In this document: positions 1 through 8,343 of the stretch, piece after piece
How positions within the stretch are numbered: the first letter of the stretch is position 1
Layout of the letters: every line of letters starts with the position of its first letter
NCBI GenBank assembly: GCA_903871605.1
Contig: CAIQHF010000018.1
Coordinates: forward strand, 1-64,000
Direction: 5' to 3'
Source: an uncultured Sphingomonadaceae bacterium
Lineage (GTDB): Bacteria; Pseudomonadota; Alphaproteobacteria; Sphingomonadales; Sphingomonadaceae
DNA: 64,000 nucleotides
The notes under the pieces: generated by a model
Database searches by the model: none
Told to the model about the DNA's origin: nothing
The model's input: only the letters and a program-made list of their open reading frames with translations
Made by a program: the position numbers and the translations under genes

Positions 1-1
1 C

Positions 2-586
2 CGGTTCGGCGGCGGTGGTGCAGGCGGCGGTGGTGGCTTCGGCGGCCCGCGCGGCGGCGGCGGTGGCGGCTTCGGCGGCCCGCGCGGCGGCGGCATGCCC
101 GCGCAGGTCGTCGGCGAGGCCAAGGGCACGGTCAAGTTCTTCAACGGCCAGAAGGGCTTCGGCTTCATCGTCCGCGACGATGGCGGCGAGGACGTGTTCG
201 TGCACATCTCGGCGGTCGAGCAGGCGGGCCTGACCGGCCTCGCCGAAGGCCAGCCGCTGGCGTTCACGCTGGTCGATCGCGGCGGCCGCGTCTCGGCCTC
301 CGATCTCAAGATCGAGGGCGACGCGCTTCCCGTCGCGGAAGCACCGCGTGCGCCTGCGCGCGAGCTGACCGGTGAGAAGGCCTCGGGCGTGGTCAAGTTC
401 TTCAACCCGATGAAGGGCTTCGGCTTCATCCAGCGCGACGACGGCCAGCCCGATGCGTTCGTGCACATTTCGGCGGTCGAGCGCGCGGGGATGACCAGCC
501 TCAACGAGGGCGACCGGCTCGAGTTCGAGCTCGAGGTCGATCGTCGCGGCAAATACGCCGCGGTGAATCTCTCGCCGGCGCAATAA
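2..586 (+). CDS. Double cold-shock-domain protein with Gly/Arg-rich N-terminus (5' truncated)
   Basis: RNA/ssDNA-binding cold-shock protein. The frame is open to the left window edge, so the true start is missing. The first ~31 visible codons encode a Gly-rich stretch with repeated FGGPRGGG units, like an RGG box. Two cold-shock domains follow, each with the RNP1-like KGFGFI and RNP2-like VFVHIS/AFVHIS motifs (about residues 40-100 and 122-190). A Met at 95 could be mistaken for the start, but the Gly-rich region runs in the same frame without a stop. A clear terminator follows. Double-CSD proteins are common in alphaproteobacteria; the RGG-like extension suggests added RNA binding (inference). 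Confidence 0.9.
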   Translation, partial: RFGGGGAGGGGGFGGPRGGGGGGFGGPRGGGMPAQVVGEAKGTVKFFNGQKGFGFIVRDDGGEDVFVHISAVEQAGLTGLAEGQPLAFTLVDRGGRVSASDLKIEGDALPVAEAPRAPARELTGEKASGVVKFFNPMKGFGFIQRDDGQPDAFVHISAVERAGMTSLNEGDRLEFELEVDRRGKYAAVNLSPAQ

Positions 587-615
587 GCAAAAGAGCTTTC
601 CCAGGAGGGAGTGCC

Positions 616-656
616 AAGGCCCGGCCCCGCGTCAACGAGCGCGGTGCCGGGCCTTT
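616..656 (+). terminator. Rho-independent terminator after the cold-shock gene
   Basis: A 10-bp stem (AAGGCCCGGC pairing with GCCGGGCCTT) is extended by an inner CCGCG/CGCGG stem and followed by a short T run. It lies 30 bp past the cold-shock stop codon. It separates this gene from the convergent kinase-like gene. Confidence 0.8.
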
Positions 657-705
657 TCATATCATGTGGTGCGCGGTTCGATCGGTTCGGACGCTGGAAC
701 ACATA

Positions 706-1545
706 CTAGTCAGCCCATCCCTTGATCCGGCCGAGATGATAGGCCGCCGCTTCGCGAATTTCCGCATTTCGGGCGTAATCCACCAAGCACCATATCGCGA
801 CGCTGACGCTTCTGAGATCGGCAAAGACGGCAACGAGAGCGAGATCGGTATTGGCGAAGTGCGACCACGTCTCGGGCGGTAGCCCGGCGATATCATATTC
901 GCGCGGACCGCGGCACGCGTCCTCGAAGTCGATCCACAGCGCGCTTGACGATCCGACCAGAAAATTGCCGAGATGAACGTCGCCATGAAGCGGCACCCAG
1001 GGGCTTGCGCGCTTCTCGGCCTCGCCGCGCAAACGGCGGTGATGCCGCATGAGCAGCGCCCGATCGTCCTCGGCAAGGCCGCCAGAGCCGCGCTCTCCGA
1101 CCAGGACCGACCAGCATCGATCGAGCGCTGCCGTGTAGGGCGGCAACGGGCAGACATAGTCCGAAAGCGCATCGTGTAACGCACCCAGCGATGCGGCAAC
1201 ATGCATCGCGTCGTGCTCCTCCGCCGGCCGCGCTTCAAAATAGGGCCAGAAGGTCACCACCGAGGTATCGGCGACATGCGGTCCCGCCCACTCGCCAAAT
1301 GGCGCGATCGCCGGTGCGCTGCGGCGGGCGAGGTGCCGTGCGACGGCGATTTCGTCCACCGCCCGCTGCCACGCTTCGTCGACCGGCTCGGCGGACTGGA
1401 CCCGCGCAACCATCGCAAGCGACGGGATGGCCAGCGTCGTATGATGGGCAGCCTTGAGCGGGAGGGGGGTGACGTCGCCTAAACCGAGGTCGCGGCAGAG
1501 CGCCGAGACGGTCGCGATATCATCGGCAATACAGGGTCTCGCCAT
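706..1545 (-). CDS. Aminoglycoside-phosphotransferase-fold kinase (APH family)
   Basis: Small-molecule phosphotransferase of the APH/choline-kinase fold, 279 aa. The Brenner-type catalytic motif LHGDVHLGN is present, followed by the metal-binding WIDFEDACRGP segment. The exact substrate cannot be told: this family includes antibiotic, homoserine, choline and fructosamine kinases, and chromosomal copies like this are usually not resistance genes. A Met 16 codons inside the longest frame was chosen as start; neither start has a clear ribosome-binding site. It is a single gene, convergent with the cold-shock gene and divergent from the nucleoside transporter. Confidence 0.8.
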   Translation of the reverse strand: MARPCIADDIATVSALCRDLGLGDVTPLPLKAAHHTTLAIPSLAMVARVQSAEPVDEAWQRAVDEIAVARHLARRSAPAIAPFGEWAGPHVADTSVVTFWPYFEARPAEEHDAMHVAASLGALHDALSDYVCPLPPYTAALDRCWSVLVGERGSGGLAEDDRALLMRHHRRLRGEAEKRASPWVPLHGDVHLGNFLVGSSSALWIDFEDACRGPREYDIAGLPPETWSHFANTDLALVAVFADLRSVSVAIWCLVDYARNAEIREAAAYHLGRIKGWAD

Positions 1546-1685
1546 GCCGGCAGGCTGCGCGATACGCGGCGCTTGCGCAACCGCCGCACGCAAGTGCCCG
1601 GTCCGGCTCGGTCAAACCTCACTAGCTCCGGCCACCGCCGCGTGTATGTTCTCGGCGCACAACCAGGAAAGGCCGTCCGTCCTAA

Positions 1686-2924
1686 ATGATCAAATTGCTG
1701 ACCGGCCTCGCCGGGATCGTCGTGATCCTGTTCATCGCTTATGCCTGCTCGAGCGATCGCCGCGCGATCCGGTTGCGCGTGACGGGCGCCGCCTTCGCGC
1801 TGCAGGCCGGGATCGCAGTGCTCGTCCTTTACGTGCCCGCCGGCCGCGCGATCCTGCAATGGATGTCGGGCGGCGTTGCAGACCTGCTCGGCTATGCCAA
1901 TGCCGGCACGCAATTCCTGTTCGGCCGGCTCGCCACCGATCCGCTCGGGCAGATGTTCGCGATCCAGGCGCTGCCGGTGATCATCTTCTTCGCGGCGCTG
2001 GTCTCGATCCTCTATCATGTCGGGATCATGCAGCTGGTGGTGCGCTGGATCGGCGGCGGGATCGAGCGCGTGATCGGCGTGTCGCGCGTCGAATCGCTGT
2101 GCGCGGCCGCCAACATCTTCGTCGGGCAGAGCGAATCGCCGCTGGTGATCCGGCCCTATCTGGCCGGCCTCACCCCGCCGCAGCTGTTCGCGGTGATGAC
2201 CAGCGGAATGGCGGGCGTCGCGGGCACGATCCTCGCCGCCTATGCCTCGATGGGGATCCGCATCGACTATCTGCTCGCGGCAAGCTTCATGTCGGCGCCT
2301 GGCGGGCTGCTGATGGCCAAGATTATCATGCCCGATCCCGCGTCCGCGCCGATGCTCGACGAGATCGACGCGGTCGCGGTCGCCGAGGCGCCGCACGGCG
2401 ACGAGGCGCCCGCCAATATCATCATGGCGGCCGCGCAAGGCGCGCAGACGGGTGTCCGGCTCGCGGTCGCGGTGGGCGCGATGGTGCTCGCCTTCGTCGC
2501 GCTGGTGGCGCTCGCCAACGGGCTGCTCACCGGGGTGGGCCACTGGTTCGGGATCGACGGGCTGACCTTCCAGCGGCTGCTCGGCTATGTCTTTGCGCCG
2601 TTGATGTATCTGCTCAATGTGCCGTGGGCGGAGGCGGGGATTGCGGGCGGGCTGTTCGGCGAGAAGATCGTGCTCAACGAGTTCGTCGCCTATATCGCGC
2701 TCGGCAAGGACGCGAATCTGTCCCAACACACCGTCGCGGTGGTGACCTTTGCCTTGTGCGGCTTCGCCAATTTCAGCTCGATCGCGATCCAGATGGCGGT
2801 GACCGGGAGCCTTGCCCCCAACCAGCGCCCGACGATCGCCAGGCTCGGCCTGCGCGCATTGCTCGCCGCCAGCCTCGCCAATCTGATGAGCGCGGCGTTT
2901 GCGGGGCTTTTGCTCGGCGCCTGA
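1686..2924 (+). CDS. nupC: NupC/CNT-family nucleoside transporter
   Basis: Concentrative nucleoside:cation symporter of the inner membrane, 412 aa. The family motif GQSESPLVI lies about residue 150, in the conserved core that binds nucleoside and cation, and hydrophobic segments run along the whole length. It starts with ATG shortly after a purine-rich AGGAAAGG stretch. The size fits bacterial CNT proteins (about 400-420 aa). It stands alone. The MerR-type regulator gene that follows has its own promoter. Confidence 0.92.
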   Translation: MIKLLTGLAGIVVILFIAYACSSDRRAIRLRVTGAAFALQAGIAVLVLYVPAGRAILQWMSGGVADLLGYANAGTQFLFGRLATDPLGQMFAIQALPVIIFFAALVSILYHVGIMQLVVRWIGGGIERVIGVSRVESLCAAANIFVGQSESPLVIRPYLAGLTPPQLFAVMTSGMAGVAGTILAAYASMGIRIDYLLAASFMSAPGGLLMAKIIMPDPASAPMLDEIDAVAVAEAPHGDEAPANIIMAAAQGAQTGVRLAVAVGAMVLAFVALVALANGLLTGVGHWFGIDGLTFQRLLGYVFAPLMYLLNVPWAEAGIAGGLFGEKIVLNEFVAYIALGKDANLSQHTVAVVTFALCGFANFSSIAIQMAVTGSLAPNQRPTIARLGLRALLAASLANLMSAAFAGLLLGA

Positions 2925-2932
2925 TTGAGCGC

Positions 2933-2963
2933 TTGCACCTGACGTAACGTCAGGCGGTAGACC
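2933..2963 (+). promoter_or_regulatory. MerR-type promoter with 19-bp spacer and palindromic operator
   Basis: A -35-like TTGCAC (2933-2938) and a -10-like TAGACC (2958-2963) are separated by 19 bp, the unusually long spacer typical of MerR-activated promoters. The spacer region holds the palindrome CCTGACGT-A-ACGTCAGG (2938-2954). It lies directly upstream of the MerR-type gene, suggesting autoregulation. Confidence 0.75.
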
Positions 2964-2969
2964 ATTGCC

Positions 2970-3775
2970 ATGATCGAGACGCTCGAAATCGGCGAGGTGG
3001 CGCAGCGCACCGGACTCAGCCACCGTGCGCTGCGCTTCCACGAGGCGCGCGGACTGGTGAAGCCGTTGCGCGTGACGGGTGGCCACCGCGTCTATGGGCC
3101 GGGCGAGCTTGCGCGGCTCAATGCGGTAGCCGCGCTCAAGCGCGCAGGGGGTTCAGCCTCGCCGAGATCGGCCGGACGCTGGGCGGCCGGCGGACCGATC
3201 TCGGCGCGCTGGTCCGTGCGCAGATCGTCGACCTCGATCGCAAGCTCGACGAGCTCGCCGCCGCGCGCGGACTGCTCGTCACCGTTCAGTCCCGCATCGA
3301 TCGTGGCGAGCCGATCGACGTCGCGACGCTTTGCTCGCTGATCCGTGCCGGAGAGACGCACATGCAAACCGAAAACTGGCAATCGCTGACCGACCGCTAT
3401 CTGACCCCCGAGGAGAAGGCGAGCTGGGCCGAGCATCCGATGCCCGAAGGCCTCGACCAGCAGGACTATGGCGCGCGCTGGAAGGCGCTCGGCTCCCGCA
3501 TCGCCGCCGCGCTCGCGGTGCCGGGCGGACCGCCGCCGGAGCAGGCCGAAGGCTTCGTCCGCGAATGGTTCGAGCTGCTCGAGCCGTTCAGCCGGGTGGC
3601 GACGCCCGAGATGTGGCAGGGCTCGGTGCGCCTCTACGACCAGCAGCCCGCATGGCAGGGCGAGGCCGATCCGGGCTTCACGCCCGCCGTCTGGTCCTTC
3701 GTCCGCGATACGGCGGCGAGGATGCGCGCAGAGGGCAAGGATGTCGGCCCGCTGCCGGCCTTCCTCAAAGGCTGA
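2970..3775 (+). pseudogene. MerR-family regulator with TipAS-like C-terminus, frameshifted at a G5 run
   Basis: The first part (2970 to about 3150) encodes a MerR winged-helix N-terminus (IGEVAQRTGLSHRALRFHE...GHRVYG). After the G run at 3147-3151 this frame becomes non-homologous. In the next frame the expected continuation appears without interruption (GFSLAEIGRTLGGRR..., a coiled-coil stretch, then a TipAS-like effector domain from LTDRYLTPEEKASW to the stop at 3775). A shift of 2 extra or 1 missing G in the homopolymer explains this. It could be a true inactivating mutation, slippage, or a sequencing/assembly error. TipAS-type MerR proteins sense peptides or drugs. An internal ATG at 3362 could give a free 137-aa TipAS domain. 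Confidence 0.8.
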
Positions 3776-3796
3776 CCGCGTCTCCGGGCGGCGATG

Positions 3797-4327
3797 CTAT
3801 TTCATCGCCGCCCGGATCTGCGCCGCGACCCGCGCGAGCGCGGCCGGATCCGCGGGGGGCTGGTCGTACGATGTCTTCGCCAGGGCCATGCCGGCGTACA
3901 TCGGGGTCACGTGAACGTGGAAGTGGAACACCGTCTGGTCGGCGACCTCGCCGCTGTTCTGGCGGATGAAGATGCCGTCGGGGTGCAGCGCTGTGGCCTG
4001 CGCCTTCGCCAGCCGCTGCGCGACGCGCATCAGATGCGCGAGCACGCTCGGGCGGATGTCCATCAGGTTGCGCGCATGCTGCCTGGGAATGACGAGCAGG
4101 TCGCCGGGGCTGACCGGATGGATGTTCATGAAGGCGACCACCTCGCCATCCTCATAGACCCTGGTCGAGGGCAGCGTGCCCTTGAGGATGCGCGCGAACG
4201 CGTTGTGATCGTCATAGGCGCCGAACAGGCCGGTCGCGGACCCAGGGGTCGTACCCGGCGCGACGGTGGCCGCGACCGGCGCCACGGCGAGCCAGGCCAT
4301 CGCGGCGAAGGCGAGCAACTGCCTCAT
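3797..4327 (-). CDS. HIT-family hydrolase with N-terminal signal peptide
   Basis: Histidine-triad nucleotide hydrolase/transferase, 176 aa. The HIT signature HFHVHV is at residues 135-140, with PRQHARNLMD in the conserved upstream strand. The first ~21 residues form a signal peptide (MRQ, a hydrophobic core, then AVAPVAATVA). This is unusual because HIT proteins normally act in the cytoplasm on nucleotide conjugates. The gene overlaps the end of the hydroxybutyryl-CoA dehydrogenase gene by ATGA, so the two are translationally coupled. The substrate is unknown; a periplasmic nucleotide or phosphoester is possible (inference). Confidence 0.85.
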   Translation of the reverse strand: MRQLLAFAAMAWLAVAPVAATVAPGTTPGSATGLFGAYDDHNAFARILKGTLPSTRVYEDGEVVAFMNIHPVSPGDLLVIPRQHARNLMDIRPSVLAHLMRVAQRLAKAQATALHPDGIFIRQNSGEVADQTVFHFHVHVTPMYAGMALAKTSYDQPPADPAALARVAAQIRAAMK

Positions 4328-5193
4328 CGTGTCGGCACCGGCTCGGCGCCCGAATAATCGTAGAAGCCGCGTTTGGTCTTGCGGCCGAGCCAGCCCGCCT
4401 CGACATATTTGACGAGCAGCGGCGCGGGCCTGAACTTGGGATCGCCCGTGCCGCCGTGGAGCACGCGGCAGATTTCCAGGCAGGTGTCGAGCCCGATGAA
4501 GTCGGCGAGCGTCAGCGGTCCCATCGGATGGTTGAGCCCGAGGCTGACCGCGGTGTCGATGTCGCGGATGCTGGCGACACCCTCGCCCAGCGCGAAGATC
4601 GCCTCGTTGAGCATCGGCATCAGCACGCGGTTGACGATGAAGCCCGGCGCGTCGTTGGCGTGAACCACCGTCTTGCCGAGCGTCTTCGCGAAGGTCTCGA
4701 CGCTGGTGACGGTCGCCTCCGAGGTGGCGAGACCGCGGATCAGCTCGATCGGCTTCATCACCGGCACCGGATTGAAGAAGTGCACGCCCATGAAACGCGC
4801 CGGGTCGGGCGCCGCCTGCGCCAGTCGCGTGATCGGGATCGACGAGGTGTTGGTCGCGAGGATTGCGTCGCCGGCCATCAGGGCGCCGACCTCGGAAAAG
4901 ATCGCGCGCTTGATCTCCTCGCGCTCGGTCGCCGCCTCGATCACGATCGATGCGTCAGCGAACGCGGCATAGTCGCCGACCGTCTCGATCCGCGCGAGCG
5001 CGGCGTCCGCATCGGCTGCGCTCATCGCTTGCTTGGCGACCGCGGAGCCGAGCCGTCTGGCGATACCCGCCTTGCCCTTGTCGGCGAGCGCCGCCTCGCG
5101 ATCGGACAGCAGCACGCGGTATCCCGCCACCGCCGCGACCTGCGCGATCCCCGCGCCCATCTGTCCCGCCCCGATCACGCCGATCGTGTCCAT
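4324..5193 (-). CDS. 3-hydroxybutyryl-CoA dehydrogenase
   Basis: NAD(P)-dependent oxidation/reduction between 3-hydroxybutyryl-CoA and acetoacetyl-CoA, as in butyrate/PHB and beta-oxidation metabolism; 289 aa. The N-terminal Rossmann motif IGVIGAGQMGAGIAQ lies at residues 3-17. The catalytic region includes GVHFFNPVPVMK and a conserved NDAPGF-VNR segment, then the C-terminal helical domain (GLNHPMGPLTLADFIGLD). The Met preceding DTIGVIG was chosen as start because upstream codons do not look like protein. It is the first gene of a two-gene unit with the HIT protein. Confidence 0.93.
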   Translation of the reverse strand: MDTIGVIGAGQMGAGIAQVAAVAGYRVLLSDREAALADKGKAGIARRLGSAVAKQAMSAADADAALARIETVGDYAAFADASIVIEAATEREEIKRAIFSEVGALMAGDAILATNTSSIPITRLAQAAPDPARFMGVHFFNPVPVMKPIELIRGLATSEATVTSVETFAKTLGKTVVHANDAPGFIVNRVLMPMLNEAIFALGEGVASIRDIDTAVSLGLNHPMGPLTLADFIGLDTCLEICRVLHGGTGDPKFRPAPLLVKYVEAGWLGRKTKRGFYDYSGAEPVPTR

Positions 5194-5304
5194 CTGCAAA
5201 TCCCCATGAGAGACGGAGCATCCGCCCCGACAAGACAGCGCCGCGCGGGTGATCCCGCACGGCGCCATTATCCGCTGTTCGCGACCCGCCGATGACGGCG
5301 GATG

Positions 5305-5736
5305 TCAGCCCTTCAGCCGCGTATTGCACGCGCTCCAATATTTGGGCCAGGTCTGGCCGGCCGGGATCTTGCCGGCAGCCTTGTCGGCCTTCCACTGCGC
5401 ACCGCACTGGCGCTGTCGATCATGGACCGCGATCATCGCGGGGCTTTGCGTGCGTGCCGCCTTGGCGGCGGGCGCGGACGCGGCCTTGGCAAGCGGGGCC
5501 GGCGCGGCAGCCGCGATCGGCTTGGCGGCTGGCGCCGGCGTCGCGGCGCCGGTCTTGGGCAGCGTGGTGCGGCACTGCGCGAGGAACTGATTCCAGCTCT
5601 GCCCCGCAGGCAGCGTCTTGGCGGTCTTGGCGGCCTGATATTTCGCGCCGCAGATCTGCATCGCATTGTCGGCGCGCGCCGCCGTTGCCGCGATCATTCC
5701 CGCCGCGACGACGCCCGCGAAAATCAGCTTGTTCAT
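5305..5736 (-). CDS. Small secreted protein with two Cys-bounded repeats
   Basis: Unrecognised 143-aa protein. It has a signal peptide (MNKLIFAGVVAAGMIAATAARA), then two similar ~27-residue units each framed by Cys. The first starts CGAKYQAAK and ends FLAQC; the second starts CGAQWKADK and ends YWSAC. Both contain an LPAGQSW/IPAGQTW core. The units are separated by a long Ala/Pro-rich linker. The paired cysteines suggest a disulfide within each unit (inference). Similar short units occur in uncharacterised secreted alphaproteobacterial proteins. The start is placed at the second of two close ATGs, about 8 nt from a GGGAG ribosome-binding site. Confidence 0.65.
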   Translation of the reverse strand: MNKLIFAGVVAAGMIAATAARADNAMQICGAKYQAAKTAKTLPAGQSWNQFLAQCRTTLPKTGAATPAPAAKPIAAAAPAPLAKAASAPAAKAARTQSPAMIAVHDRQRQCGAQWKADKAAGKIPAGQTWPKYWSACNTRLKG

Positions 5737-5871
5737 GCCCATGGCTCCCACCTGTCTCGGTGGCGCGAGCATAGCATAGGCGATGTCGCTTGCCAGCGCC
5801 CTCGGCGGCGTCACGGCGCGATGGATGGCGGACGCGCTCCGGCGCGCGGGGAATGCGCGCGCGCTTGGCGA

Positions 5872-6453
5872 TCAGTCGCCGCGCGTTGCGCCCGGTCGCC
5901 ACAGCACGTCGCCGGCACCGGCTGCGTTGATCAGGCGGCACAGCGTGAAGAGGTGATCCGACAGCCGGTTGAGATAGGTGAGCGCGAGCGGATTCAACGC
6001 GGTGCCGTCGTCGCGCGCCGCGACGGCCTGGCGTTCGGCGCGGCGGACCGTGGCGCGCGCGAGGTGGAGATGTGCCGACGCGGGCATGCCCCCGGGAAGA
6101 ATGAAGCTGGTCAGCGGGCTCAGCGTCATATTCATCGCGTCGATCTCGCGCTCAAGCCGGTCTATCTGAGCGGCGACGATGCGCAGCGTCATCGGATTGG
6201 GCACGAAATCCTCGCCGGGGGTCGCCAGATCGGCGCCGAGATCGAACATCTCGTTCTGGATCCGGCCGAGCATCGCGGCCGCCTCGCTTTCGGGAGGCAG
6301 ATGGATCAGCGCGATGCCGATCGCCGAATTGGCCTCGTCGACATCGCCCATCGCGGCGATCCGCGGCGCATGTTTGGGCGCGCGCGATCCGTCGACCAGC
6401 CCGGTCTCGCCGCCGTCGCCCGTGCGCGTGTAGATCTTGTTGAGCTTGACCAT
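5872..6453 (-). CDS. Cob(I)alamin adenosyltransferase, PduO type
   Basis: Transfers the adenosyl group of ATP to cob(I)alamin to make coenzyme B12; 193 aa, the usual length. Recognised by the N-terminal YTRTGDGGETGL ATP-binding motif (residues 8-19), the GDVDEANSAIG segment and the C-terminal YLNRLSDHLFTLCRL helix. The start is the ATG just before VKLNKIYTRTG. A small twin-transmembrane protein lies immediately upstream, 17 bp away, on the same strand, so they are probably co-transcribed. Confidence 0.93.
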   Translation of the reverse strand: MVKLNKIYTRTGDGGETGLVDGSRAPKHAPRIAAMGDVDEANSAIGIALIHLPPESEAAAMLGRIQNEMFDLGADLATPGEDFVPNPMTLRIVAAQIDRLEREIDAMNMTLSPLTSFILPGGMPASAHLHLARATVRRAERQAVAARDDGTALNPLALTYLNRLSDHLFTLCRLINAAGAGDVLWRPGATRGD

Positions 6454-6470
6454 GACGCCGACGGGCCCGC

Positions 6471-6710
6471 TCAGCCGTGCGGGTGCGCGAGCAGCATCAG
6501 CAGAACCGCGGCGATCACCGCCAGCGCCTGGAACTGGATGCGCCGCCACATCATCCCGTTCTGCTTGAGGCTCGACGCGCTCGGCCCGAGTCCGGGATCG
6601 CGCCGCAATTCCTCGTCGGTGGTGCGCAGGAAGGCGATGATTCCGCGGACGAGCGCGAACAGCGCGCCCAGCGCGAACAGGATCACGAGGATGAAGAGGA
6701 TGGTCTGCAT
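6471..6710 (-). CDS. Small twin-transmembrane protein (HIG1-like)
   Basis: 79-aa membrane protein with two hydrophobic helices, about residues 3-28 and 57-76, joined by a charged loop (LRTTDEELRRDPGLG). The size and layout match the small HIG1-type twin-transmembrane proteins found next to cobalamin adenosyltransferase genes in sphingomonads. HIG1 proteins elsewhere associate with respiratory complexes; no function is shown here. It lies between gluQ (9 bp) and the adenosyltransferase (17 bp) on the same strand. Confidence 0.75.
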   Translation of the reverse strand: MQTILFILVILFALGALFALVRGIIAFLRTTDEELRRDPGLGPSASSLKQNGMMWRRIQFQALAVIAAVLLMLLAHPHG

Positions 6711-6719
6711 GGATCGTGC

Positions 6720-7598
6720 TTAAACCCGCGCGACGGACAAGCCAACCGGCATCCGCCCCGCGCGCAGATCGGCGACGAGCGGCTGGGGTTCGACGCCCGC
6801 TTCGCGCAGCGCCGCGATCGTCGGCGCGCCGTCGCGCTTGGCGAGGCGCCGGCCCTCGGCGTCGGCGAGCAAGGCGTGATGGTGGTAGCGCGGCGTCGGC
6901 AGCCCGAGCAGCGCCTGCAACAACCGGTGGATGTGCGTCGCCTCGAACAGGTCGGCGCCGCGGACCACGTCGCTGACCCGCTGCCATGCATCGTCGACGG
7001 TGACCGCGAGATGATAGGAAGCGGGCGCATCCTTGCGTGCGAGCACGACGTCGCCGAACCGGGCTGGCGCGGCGCGGACCACGCCCGCGGCGGCGTCGTG
7101 CCACGTGATCGCGCCGACCCGCGCGACCGCCGCGTCCATCGCGAGGCGCCAGGCATGGGGCTCGTCCTGCATCCGCTGCGCGCGATCGGCGGGATCGAGG
7201 CGGCGGCAGGTGCCCGGATAGACCGCGCCCTCGGGGCCGTGCGGAGCGGCGGCGGCGGCGGCGATGTCGGCTCGCGTGCAGAAGCAGGGATAGATCAGCC
7301 CGGCCGCGCCGAGCGCACCGAGTGCGCCGCGATAGGCGTCGAGCCGGGACGATTGCCGCACCGGCTCGCCGTCCCAGCCGATGCCGAGCCAGCGCAGATC
7401 CTCGATGATGCCGTCGACGAACGCCTCGCGACTGCGCCCGGCATCGATATCCTCGATCCGCAGCAGGAAATTACCGCCGTGCGTGCGCGCCAGATCGTGC
7501 GAGACCAGCGCCGAGAAGGCATGGCCCAGATGCAGCCGGCCGGTCGGGCTCGGCGCGAAGCGCGTGACGATCGCGCCGCCGGCCTGCGAAATCGTCAT
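6720..7598 (-). CDS. gluQ: Glutamyl-Q tRNA(Asp) synthetase
   Basis: Truncated class I glutamyl-tRNA synthetase paralogue that adds glutamate to queuosine in the anticodon of tRNA(Asp); 292 aa, lacking the anticodon-binding domain of GltX. The HIGH-type motif HLGHA follows TRFAPSPTGRL near the N-terminus. The KMSKS equivalent is RRLAKRDG near the C-terminus. A Cys cluster (CFC and, later, YPGTC) matches the zinc site of this family. The start was chosen at the Met before TISQAGG; the upstream codons are not conserved-looking. Confidence 0.92.
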   Translation of the reverse strand: MTISQAGGAIVTRFAPSPTGRLHLGHAFSALVSHDLARTHGGNFLLRIEDIDAGRSREAFVDGIIEDLRWLGIGWDGEPVRQSSRLDAYRGALGALGAAGLIYPCFCTRADIAAAAAAPHGPEGAVYPGTCRRLDPADRAQRMQDEPHAWRLAMDAAVARVGAITWHDAAAGVVRAAPARFGDVVLARKDAPASYHLAVTVDDAWQRVSDVVRGADLFEATHIHRLLQALLGLPTPRYHHHALLADAEGRRLAKRDGAPTIAALREAGVEPQPLVADLRAGRMPVGLSVARV

Positions 7599-7768
7599 GC
7601 CGGCCCTTGACCGCGAGTCGTGCGCCATGCTGTCATGCCGACGTCACGCAGTTCGGGCATCCGGGGCATGACGAAGACGACGCAGCCTCACCGGCGACGC
7701 GTCCTGAGTGCGACAGGGCTAGGAACCGGCCGGGGCGGCGGACGCCGCACGGAGGTTCATGTCGTTCC

Positions 7769-8335
7769 ATGTATCACCCCGATCTGCTCCGGCACCCCGA
7801 TGGTTGCCCCACATTGGTACTCAACGCCGACTATACGCCGCTGAGCTATTACCCGCTGTCGCTATGGCCTTGGCAGACCGCGATCAAGGCGGTGTTTCTC
7901 GAGCGTGTCGACATCGTCTCGCAATATGAGCGCGAGGTGCATTCGCCGCGCTTCACGATGAAGCTGCCCTCGGTGATCGCGCTGCGCCAGTTCGTCAGGC
8001 CCTCCGCCTATCCGGCGTTCACGCGGTTCAACCTGTTCCTGCGCGACGGGTTCGAATGCCAATATTGCGGCGCAAAGAACGATCTGACCTTCGATCATGT
8101 CGTGCCCCGTGCGCAGGGCGGGCGGACGACATGGGAGAATGTCTCGACCGCTTGCGCGCCGTGCAATCTCAAAAAGGGCGGGCGGACGCCGAAGCAGGCG
8201 CATATGACGCTGGCGCATCAGCCGGGCCGGCCGACGAGCTGGGCGTTGCAGGAGCATGGCCGAAAGTTTCCGCCCAATTATCTTCACGATAGCTGGCGCG
8301 ACTGGCTCTATTGGGACGTGCCGCTCGACGCGTGA
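7769..8335 (+). CDS. HNH endonuclease
   Basis: HNH-fold nuclease of 188 aa with the zinc ribbon CQYCGAK...CAPCNLKKG. The nuclease core is LTFDHVVPRAQGG followed by WENVSTAC. This compact chromosomal HNH protein is widespread in alphaproteobacteria, and its cellular role is not established. A GGAGG sequence lies at 7751-7755, 13 nt before the chosen ATG. It stands alone, divergent from gluQ. A palindromic repeat element follows its stop codon. Confidence 0.88.
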   Translation: MYHPDLLRHPDGCPTLVLNADYTPLSYYPLSLWPWQTAIKAVFLERVDIVSQYEREVHSPRFTMKLPSVIALRQFVRPSAYPAFTRFNLFLRDGFECQYCGAKNDLTFDHVVPRAQGGRTTWENVSTACAPCNLKKGGRTPKQAHMTLAHQPGRPTSWALQEHGRKFPPNYLHDSWRDWLYWDVPLDA

Positions 8336-8343
8336 GCATCCTG

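Noticed and set aside
706-1545. Aminoglycoside resistance gene
   Set aside because: Only the generic APH fold is visible; the sequence does not match any resistance enzyme I can recognise.
1454-2947. Long + frame of 497 codons overlapping the nucleoside transporter
   Set aside because: Arg/Ala-rich shadow in another frame of the NupC gene, with no recognisable motif.
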